Assembly (NCBI GenBank): GCA_016808115.1
Contig: JAEQBH010000193.1
Location: 1,364,001-1,428,000 of the forward strand
Length of the DNA: 64,000 nt
Reading direction: 5' to 3'
From: Tetrastigma voinierianum
Taxonomy: Eukaryota > Streptophyta > Magnoliopsida > Vitales > Vitaceae
Part shown: one piece after another, positions 56,451-64,000 of the stretch
How the letters are laid out: every line of letters begins with the position of its first letter
Numbering within the stretch: the first letter of the stretch is position 1
The notes under the pieces: model-generated
The model's input: only the letters and a program-made list of their open reading frames with translations
Told to the model about the DNA's origin: nothing
The model's database searches: none
Made by a program: the position numbers and the translations under genes

Positions 56451-57740
56451 CTGGTACCGGTTGAGCACCTCCTAGAACCCTTGGTGAACATCAACAATGA
56501 AGAAGTGTCCCCGGTAATGTCCGAGCTGAGCTGGATGGACCCCATCTGGGATTACTTGGTGGACGGAATATTGCCAAGCGATCCAAAGGAGGCCTCCAAG
56601 CTCAGGACGAGGTCGGCTAGATTCACCATCCATCGGGGGACCCTTTATAAACGAGGCATTTCTACATCCATCCTTAAGGAGGGAAAGGAAGACGCCAACT
56701 ACACACCGTAGAGGCATGAAGGCATTTGTGGTAACCATATCTGAGCCAGTCTCAGCAAAGACCCCGAGACAGGATACATACTATACGCTCAAAGACACCA
56801 CGGAGCTAGTTAAAAAATGCAAGATCTGCCAAGAGCACGCCTAGATCTCTCACCTCCCATCCGAGTCACTGACCTCAATCACAAGCCCTTGGCCTTTCAA
56901 CAATTCCCCGGGGCTGGGACATATCGGGACCCCTACCCATCGGGAAGGGTCGCTGCAAGTTTATTGTTGTGGAGGATTACTTCACCAAGTGGGTCGAGGC
57001 GAGCCATTAGCAACAATCACCGGCAGGTGCGTAACTCGCTTACGCTCCATATGCAGGTTTGAAATCCCTAGAGCCCTGGTATCTAACAATGGGAAACAGT
57101 TCGACAATCCTAAGTTCATAGATTTCTACGCTAAGCTAGGAATCAAGAACTACTATTCATCCCTACCATCCGCAAATTAACCCGACAAGGTGTCACTATA
57201 AGGACTCTCAAGGTAGCATTAAAGACCAAGCTGGAAAATCTAAAGGGAAATGTGGTGAACATCTCCCGAGGTATTAAGTGGGCATATTTAATCACACGCA
57301 AATCGCTGAACTCAAGAAACCCCATTTGCTCTAGCATTTGGTATTGAAGCGTTGGCTCCCGTCGAGGTTGGGCTAAAATCACCAAGAGTAGAGTTCGCAA
57401 ATACCGGACACAACGAGGAGATTCTCCGCCTGAACCTTGACCTCCTAGAAGAAAAACCTGAGTAGGTTCTAAGGTGTGTCGAGGACTATCACAGAAAGAC
57501 AGAAAAATATTACGACCAAAGGGTTAGGCCCAGGAGTTTTAAGCCCGACGACCTAGTTTTAAAAAAACTCCTGCCAACAAGGAAAAACCCCACACATGGG
57601 AAGTTAGGACTGAACTGGGAAGGGCCCTACGTGGTATCGCAAATAGTCCGACCTGGAAACTACGAACTTCAAACAGAAGAGGGAAAAACCTTGCCACATT
57701 CTTGCAACGCTGAGCACCTCAGGCGATTCTACCAATAAAC
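56380..57740 (+). pseudogene. Integrase of G (broken)
   Basis: The N-terminal part reads LSWMDPIWDYLVDGILPSD and ARFTIHRGTLYKRG. The core has IVVEDYFTKWVEASPLATI (about 56960-57015) and VSNNGKQFDNPKFIDFYAKL (57076-57135), then YYSS. The C-terminal part runs to the stop near 57738 with YYDQRVRPRSFKPDDLVL, LGLNWEGPYVV and the AEHLRRFYQ end. The usual second catalytic Asp (SDNG) reads SNNG. Several shifts are present. The order and motifs are diagnostic for the Tat lineage. Confidence 0.8.
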
Positions 57741-58440
57741 CTTGGATTGTAGCTTTTAATAAGAAATTCACAGTTTTGCTATTATAACATTCTTTGTGTT
57801 CATTTATAGCCTGGTCAATATTCTCGTAGATCGTTAAAAAAAAAAAAACAGACAAACATCAGACAAGTACACACTTTTCCAAAAGACTATACTTTCATTT
57901 TAGTTATCTCAGAAAATTACAATCAACAAAGCCATTCTCTACATCGGCCATTCTCTACAGAAGATCACGATCGGCCAACACCCAATCAAGGCAAAAACCA
58001 CAAGAAAGACAGAGAAAAGGGAATATAAGGAGAAAGAGGGGATGATGGAGGAAGTGGACTTCTAAAAATATTCCTTTGAGCGCCGCCTCCGACATGTTCC
58101 TGGTCCAGCTCCATCACGGCGTGACTAGGAACAACACAACTCATAAAGGAGGAACTAGAGAAAAACACAACTCCTACAAATGGCAAAACGTTGAAACCGA
58201 ACGTCGGCCTGCGATCTCCAAACAGACTCCGTGTAGTGGCGATCAAACCCTTAAGCTTCATCATGTACGAACTCCGACACTGTCAAAGAGAGGAAGAAGG
58301 AAGAGGAGCGGCGATAACACGTATCTCTGGCAGGCGGTTGGCGAGAAGAAAAACCTGAACGCCAGAACCCACACAGTATGTTCCAATTCTCCATGGATCT
58401 ACATTAAAATCGCGCATGCTTTCCCAAAAGAAGGGAGACA
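57741..58440 (+). other. Non-coding region after pol of G
   Basis: I see no coding signal. It belongs to the long 3' region typical of Tat elements. An A-run lies at about 57836-57849. Confidence 0.45.
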
Positions 58441-59290
58441 AAAGAGCCACGTAGCTTAGTTTCAATCGAGCCTCATACCTCGGGCTAAATGGAGCCTTGT
58501 AGTCAGCCAAGGAGCCACGAGTCGCTTTTGAAGGAGCTACAAGAGGCTCAGCTTTCTTAAACGAGCCTTGTAGCTCACCAAAAGAGCCTTGTAGCCTCGG
58601 CTTCTCGGTTGAGCCACATAACTCACCCCCAAACGAGCCTTATAGCTCGCCTCTCGAAAAGATCCTTGTAGCCTGGGCCAAGGAGCCACGCAGCCTCGCT
58701 CAAACGAGCCTTGCAAAACAAAGACAAAAGAGCCTTGTAGTTCAGTTTCAAAGGATCCACGTAGCTCGGTTTCAAATGAGCCTTGTAACCACTAAAAAAA
58801 GAGCCTTGTAGCTCACACTCAAGGAGCCACGTAGCTGGGCTTCAAACGAGCCTTCAAATTTAGTTCCAAAGAGCCTTTAGCTCAGCCGAAGGAGCCACGT
58901 AGCCTGGGCTTTTAAACGAGCCTTGTAGCTCGCCAAAAGAGTCTTGCGTACCACTTCGAAGAGCCACGTAGCTCGCCAAAAGAAACCTTGGGTGTACCGC
59001 TTCAAAGGGTTTCACGAGCCTGGCTCCAAACGAGCCTTGCACCAACTCAAAAGAGCCTTATAGCCTGGGCCTAAGGAGCCATGTAGCTCAGCCAAACGGT
59101 CTTGCAACTCGCTTCAAAAGAGCGACGTAGCTCGCTTTCAAATGGAGCCTGTACCACTTCAAAGGGGGTCGTAGCTCAGTCTTAAGAGCTTGATTAACCT
59201 GTAAGGCTCTTAGCAGCCAAGGAGCCAGGTAGCTCAGTTTGATGAGAAGCACAGTAGTTCAGCCAATCAAGGGCCGCATAGCTCAATAAG
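58440..59290. repeat. Minisatellite GAGCC(TTG/ACG)TAGCTC, about 850 bp
   Basis: About 35-40 irregular units of roughly 20-24 bp alternate GAGCCTTGTAGCTCGCCAAAA-like and GAGCCACGTAGCTCGGTTTCA-like forms. AGCTC with GAGC(C/T) makes short inverted repeats within units. Tandem repeats between pol and 3' LTR are known in Tat/Retand elements. Confidence 0.88.
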
Positions 59291-59619
59291 AACCCGACCA
59301 TTTAAAGATTGGGTGACCAAGAAACCTCTCAACACAGGTCATAAAAGAAAACGGGAAACCAAGAAGGTAGAAGGATGGATATCCATAGAATAACAAAACC
59401 AATGTTGGCATTACAGATGTCTAAGGCTTAGAGCTAGAAGTTAGCCAAAATGAGAAAATATTAAACAAAGGGGCCTAAATGTTTGAGGGCGAAGCATAAG
59501 CAAATTTTTAGTAGCTCGAGCCTCCAAGCCATGTAAGTCAAGGCAAAGCCCCACCGGGCGCAGGGGAGAGCCACCCTGCAGAGGGAACCCTGGGTCCTCA
59601 CTGTGAAGAGGGAACAGAG

Positions 59620-61740
59620 TCAGGTAGTCAGAGACACCGGATCCGCCTCGGGGGCCCCAGAAACGGATTCTTTCGCCTCCTTTTCATCAGGATCAAGAGC
59701 TGGAAAATTGAAGTCAAAACTCGGAAAAGCCTTGAAAGCTCTGCGTTGGAAAGCAAGCCATCCGGAGGCCTATAAGGTGCAGGCCTTGTCCTTCAACTTT
59801 GCTATTATTCCATCCCTATGGCCAACCATAGCCTCCCGCCTCTAGAGGTCCCCGCGTAACACATTGCACTCCTCAGCCAAGTGATCCACAGAGCTCTCAA
59901 CTTTAGAAGCCTCTCGGCGGGCCAGATCCAATGCCGCTGCTTTGGTGCATAACTCCTCCTTGGTAGCCTGAAACTCTTCCTTAACCACCCGCAGCTCATC
60001 CTCGATAACCCTCAGGCCCTCAATGGCCTTCTTCTCTCTGTCTTCAGCTCTCGCCTTTAAGGTCGAGGTATGCTTCAGGTCGGATTTATACCCCATAACA
60101 TCCTCGGTCAAGCTTTGTAATCCGAAAGCCGCAAACTCTCAAATTTCCTGAGGTCAAGGAGGCAACTTCGCTTCAGGAGGGCTGCCATCAGCTCTCGCCG
60201 AAATGGGCCTTCCTCACAGTCCTTTATATAATTAGCCGTCTGCCAAGGAACAAGAAGGAGTTAGCAGATAACATTAACACAATGACGAGACGGGTAAAAG
60301 AAGGCGCTCGGACATACCAAGACGATTCCCGGGAGTGATAGGGCTAGAGCCTCCTCAACCCAGCTCCCCACCCCTTCTGAGATCGAGTCCCGAAGGATAG
60401 ACGAAACAAATTTCCTAGCGGTGAGCTCCATTACTGGTAAAACGAGTCCCTCACCGCCTCGCTCCAAAGTGACTACCCACATATCCCCGTCTGAAGGGAA
60501 GGCGTGCTTGCGCCAAGGGCCCAAATGTAGATAGGGAAGAACTTTCAAAGGAGGCTCTAAATTTCTTGAAGAACCCTTGGCTCCTACAGCAGAAGACGAG
60601 CGACACTGCGCACCCGCCTCCTGGCCACCTTCGACCAGCAACGTCGCTCATACTCCAAACTTGGGCTTGCAATCCCGCCTCCTTGATAGGCGACCACGGA
60701 ACTCGACATCTGCCTTCGGCCTTCTCTAGCCGGGAGGTCGCCTCTCGGTGGAGGATCTTGAGCCTGCATTTTACGCTCCTCTTCTTCGCCAAATGACTCA
60801 CACTAGACCTGGGGTTCTCCCCTAAGTTGGTTTCACGACAAGAGGTCGCCAGAGAAGCCCCATAACGAGCTGGGAGGAGATCTCAAATGAGGGGAACAAG
60901 AAGGGCTCACATTTGAAGAGCCGGGAATGTCCGACCTGATCAGATCGGAATACGCCCGAGGGCGACACTTGCCCAGCCACCGCTTTACTTCCCTGTCCTC
61001 AGGAGTAAGGTTAGGATGGATACCTGAAGGCAACACAACCAAAACAAAGTCAAAAACATAACATGACCTTTTGAAAAATTGACCCCTACTAAAGATAGAC
61101 AAAAACTCACGTGAGGTTCTCAGGCGCTCCATACGTTGGAACTCTAACGTATCGTCTTGGTCGGTAGAGTTATATTTCCAATGTCGACCCTCGAAAAGAA
61201 ATAACGCTCTTTCCAATGCTTATGGGAAGAAAGGAGGTCGGAAATGATGGGTTTGTCAGTGGCCTGCTTTGAAATATACAAGAACCTTCCGAGGCCTCTT
61301 TCACGCTGAAGAGATCAAACAGCAGAGCAATACTAGGGATCTCGAGGCCCTTATCCCTGAAAAAAACCAAAAGGCTGACCAAGACACCCCAAAAATTGGG
61401 AGAGAGCTAGGACGAGAACATATTGAAATGCTATAAAACGCTTTTGATGAAGGGGTGCAAAGGGAATTGAAAGTCGTTCTCAAAGGTCGTCTCAAAGAAG
61501 CAGACCATCTTGGGAACGGACACCATAAGACATGAGGAGATCAGGACACCAGATTCGAACACTGGAAGGAGGTCCATAATGAGTAGCGAAGATTTTAGCG
61601 AACGAAGGCTCGACCCGGCTAGGGCCTACAAGGTCCGCATACCTCACAATAGCCCTCAAATATTTGGAGCCACAAGGATACCTAATCTCGCTAATCTTCC
61701 CCTTGCCCTTGTCGGGAGGAGGAAGATAACCGACTGAAAG
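59620..61740 (-). pseudogene. Antisense ORF of Tat element G (gypsy-type transposon domain, coiled coil)
   Basis: The reading direction is opposite to pol. The N-terminal half has FQFPLHPFIKSVL.HFN (about 61470), then LLVFFRDKGLEIPSIALLFD and FSVKEASEG (61380-61290), then a KYNSTDQDDTLEF-like piece; this is the pattern of the plant 'putative gypsy type transposon' domain family. IHPNLTPEDREVKRWLGKCR follows near 61015, apparently after a short intron. A piece of helical character lies at 60500-60330. The C-terminal part (60111-59842) is a heptad-rich coiled coil, followed by WLAFQRRAFKAFPSFDFNF near 59740. At least three in-frame stops and frameshifts show it is broken. Function of such antisense ORFs is not established. 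Confidence 0.65.
61024..61110 (-). other. Putative short intron in the antisense ORF
   Basis: On the minus strand GTGAGTTTTTG (from 61110) opens, and GTTGCCTTCAG closes just before the IHPNLTPED coding stretch. The 87 bp between are T-rich and encode nothing matching the family. Exact phase is uncertain because of nearby frameshifts. Confidence 0.45.
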
Positions 61741-62290
61741 GACTCAGAACCACGGGCCAAGGTGGATTATCGATCCTCCACCACTCGCCCCCCGACTAAC
61801 TTTCGACTCCGCCTTCCTCTATAAGGTGCTCACAGACAAGCAAGAAGGCCCAGAGGAAGCACGATGATTAAGCTGGCGAGAGAAATGCACCTAACAACGA
61901 AAGAGGCGAACCCCCAACCTAACACGCCCTAACAACTCGAAGTCAAACAAGGAAAGAAAAATAGGCGGTTAAGAAGAAAGACGTGACCAAACAAGGAAAA
62001 CGACCCTAGGGAGACAGACGATTAAATCACCAAAAGCAAACTCTAAGCACGAACAACAAAGACACTCCAAACCTCACGTAATAGCTGCCGAGCAGGAAGA
62101 ATTCTATACAAGGAATGTTTCTAAAGATATGAGAAGTAGCAGTTGAAATGGGCGCGAAAATCGAAAGAGCACCATCATTATCACAAGACGTTTGACAGTG
62201 ATAAAGTCTAGTCAAACCATCCCTGACTAGCCACGTGGAAGCCACAACTGATCCAAGAAACGATTCAGCCCTTGCCTAAGCTTCAGCCAA
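61741..62290. other. Region between antisense ORF and polypurine tract of G
   Basis: No gene is seen. It could contain the upstream control region of the antisense ORF, but no motif stands out. Confidence 0.35.
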
Positions 62291-62306
62291 GGGCTGAGGG
62301 GGGAAC
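62291..62306 (+). other. Polypurine tract of element G
   Basis: GGGCTGAGGGGGGAAC lies directly before TGATGGGG, the LTR start. Confidence 0.8.
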
Positions 62307-62947
62307 TGATGGGGTAGAAAACAATATGTGCACAGGCCTAGAGAGCAAGCCTAGAGTGCAAGCCCAGGGCGCAAGCCCAAACCTCTGCCTTATGAAGGGA
62401 GTTAGGGCACAGACCCAATGAAGAAGCTCGGCCCACAATGAGATCCTGCCCATGCCAAAGTACAATGGCCCAAGCCCTAAATTGAAACCACCCTGCCAAG
62501 TAATCAAGTGATATAGGCGGCCCAAAAAAACTCTTTTAAAAGGAAAAGTGCCCAGTCTCCATGATCCGCGCCCCACAGATTAGGAAAGAAGGATCTTACA
62601 TGATCACGGCTTCTCCATTATCCCTTAAAAGACGGTCCATGATATGAAAAGGAAACTCCCCACCAATGGGAGCAGATACTGTATCACTCATCTAACAAGG
62701 AAAGTAACCACTATTTCCTTATAAATACCTCCCACTCCATTCTACCACAAAGGTACGCAACAATAACGCCAAACAAATAATTTTCCTTCCTACAAGAAAG
62801 AAACCGACTTAGGCCATTGGAGCGACTCCGCTGACACATCCTCGCGAATCACCCTCGCTGGGTGTGTCGTGTGCGATAACGATCCAGACGACCACGTGGG
62901 CGCAGGGCAGATCGCCCAACGGCTCCAAAGGCTTCTAGCCCGCATCA
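62307..62947 (+). repeat. 3' LTR of element G
   Basis: The LTR of about 640 bp starts TGATGGGGTAG. A TATA box is at 62720-62727, and a GC-rich 3' part ends near CGCATCA. The right limit is uncertain by some tens of bases because no 5' LTR is present for comparison. Confidence 0.65.
62720..62727 (+). promoter_or_regulatory. TATA box in LTR of G
   Basis: TATAAATA lies in the U3-like part, followed by a pyrimidine-rich stretch with ACCTCCCACTCC and CTACC. This is a plausible RNA polymerase II start region for the element transcript. Confidence 0.55.
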
Positions 62948-63650
62948 GAAAAAGCACCATCAGTTTCCATTTCAATCAATGAAACACATCCAAAGATTAA
63001 ACATTTGCCTATAAATAGGATACGAGGAACATAATCAAATGAGAATTTCAGGAGATTATAAAGAGTTTCAGAGATGATTCTTTTAATCACGGAGAGTTGA
63101 AAGAGTATGTGTGAAACAGTCGGGGTTATCACATCAAAGAGAGTGGTGAGAAATATAGTACTTCACATAGAGAGTACTGATAGATAAAACTGAGAGAATT
63201 GTGAGCATATCCTAGATGTATGACATCTTGTACCAGTTTAATCTCATAGTGGATTATTTTATTGGATTTACCCCATGGAGGTTTCCCTGATTATAAGGGT
63301 TTTATCAAGTTATATCAGTTGTCATTATTATCTTCCCATTCTTATTATTTGAAGATTGACTTAGCTATCCATCTGCACTTTCATTTCCTGAAGGTTGGTA
63401 TAGCCACCCATTTACTGCTTTTATTATGCGGAATTGCTCAGCCTCCTAAATTGCTTATTTACATTTCTGTGGATTGACACAGTCACCCAATTGTTGTTTA
63501 ATTTCTTGAAGGTTTAGCATTTCCACCAAATTGCTAACATTTATAGTGGATTGGCAAATTGTAATATTCCACAGGTCAGTTAGAATCCCAACACTTGGAT
63601 TACTTACCCACCTTACCAAGTTCTTTTTGTGGTACATTCTTGCCAAAATT
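62948..63650 (+). mobile_element. Probable Ty1/copia LTR remnant
   Basis: A TATAAATA (63010-63017) is followed after about 230 bp by CTCATAGTGGATT...TTACCCCATGG.GGTTTCCCT and TCAAGTTATATCAGTTGTC. This run (AGTGGAT..., GTGGTTTTT-like, TTTTATC.A.GT) is common in U5 regions of plant copia LTRs. The start of the LTR and any coding part are not seen. Confidence 0.45.
63355..63575. repeat. Tandem repeats of about 40 bp
   Basis: Five full units and one partial start at 63355, 63395, 63432, 63473, 63513 and 63550. The approximate consensus is ATTGRCAYAGCCACCCAATTG, then CTTTTATTTCYTGWRGG. Units are diverged, so the array is old. Confidence 0.7.
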
Positions 63651-63652
63651 GT

Positions 63653-63745
63653 AATAATAATAAGGATATTACTAATAAACATTATTATAATAATAATTAT
63701 TATTATTATTACTATTATTATTATTATTATTATTACTATTATTTT
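63653..63745. repeat. (ATT)n / (ATA)n microsatellite
   Basis: AATAATAAT and ATTATT runs interspersed with ACT. The poly-Ile frame on the plus strand is spurious. Confidence 0.92.
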
Positions 63746-63834
63746 TAAATTCCCTTTCTAATTATAAACCATGTTTTCCCTTTTTAAAATTAAAATATAA
63801 TTTTCTGAATTTTATAAAAACCAATCTTGTCATC

Positions 63835-64000
63835 TTTAAGGGGGGTGTATTGGATTAGGACTTTTAATGACATTTATAGACTTTTTTAAGATGATAACTT
63901 TTATAGAGTTTGATAGATTTTTAAATACTTCTATAGATTTTTGCAGAGTTTGTAAATGTATAGATGATTTTCATAGACATTTATAAACTTTGACAGAGTT
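63835..64000 (+). mobile_element. Candidate terminal-inverted-repeat element (PIF/Harbinger-like MITE), cut by window edge
   Basis: TTTAAGGGGGGTGTATTGGATT looks like a TTA/TAA target triplet followed by a G-rich terminus of the Tourist/Harbinger kind. The sequence beyond consists of degenerate TTTATAGA repeats. The other terminus is outside the window, so the call stays tentative. Confidence 0.3.

Larger units (their letters stand above)
48950..62947 (+). mobile_element. Tat-lineage Ty3/gypsy element G, 5'-truncated
   Basis: G begins within RT, is interrupted by element F (49428-55269), then continues through RNase H and integrase to about 57740. A non-coding part, a minisatellite, an antisense ORF, a polypurine tract and a 3' LTR follow. 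A long region between pol and 3' LTR with tandem repeats and an extra antisense ORF is known for the Tat/Retand group. The 5' LTR, gag and protease are absent, as G abuts the leader of D. Confidence 0.75.

Noticed and set aside
58440..59290. CRISPR-like array
   Set aside because: Units are contiguous and diverged with no spacers, in plant DNA inside a Tat element; it is a minisatellite.

Overview
This is plant nuclear DNA: a heap of nested, decayed LTR retrotransposons with old pararetrovirus-like (Caulimoviridae-like) coding remnants underneath. The evidence is several Ty3/gypsy LTR pairs with polypurine tracts and an initiator-Met tRNA primer site, a Tat-lineage element carrying an antisense ORF, a copia-like LTR remnant, and long AT-rich microsatellites. 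I see no intact host gene, no tRNA or rRNA gene and no CRISPR array. Species cannot be told from the sequence; an angiosperm is likely.

Left half (1-37213). The substrate is minus-strand pararetrovirus-like sequence in two head-to-tail copies. Copy 1 is cut into 1107-1535, 8556-9318 and 26217 to about 27343. Copy 2 is 34377-37213. Elements broke them up. LTR fragment Z ends at 1106. Element C (1536-8555, plus) has a 5-bp target duplication. Element A (9316-26216, plus) has gypsy pol remnants, and element B (10759-17946, minus) sits inside its 5' LTR with a perfect ATTGG duplication. A solo LTR, H (28236-33729, minus, duplication AGATA), is itself split by two further solo LTRs, H2 and I. A trinucleotide array of about 860 bp lies between the two copies.

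Right half (37214-64000). Element D (plus) interrupts copy 2 and is itself interrupted by element E (38272-47117, minus), which has long LTRs and recognisable RT, RNase H and integrase remnants. D then runs directly into a 5'-truncated Tat-lineage element, G (48950-62947, plus). G has RT, RNase H and integrase, a minisatellite, an antisense ORF, a polypurine tract and a 3' LTR. Element F (49428-55269, minus) lies within G's RT. The right end holds a copia-like LTR remnant with 40-bp tandem repeats, an ATT microsatellite and a candidate terminal-inverted-repeat element cut by the window edge.

How the parts relate. Z, A, B, C, D, E, H, H2 and I share blocks near both LTR ends and look like one gypsy superfamily group (chromovirus/Tekay-like by the integrase C-terminus of A). 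B and C have only about 3 kb of internal sequence, no visible pol, and share a leader with short perfect palindromes. They look like non-autonomous partners of pol-bearing members such as A and E. All coding remnants are broken. Element letters are my own labels.
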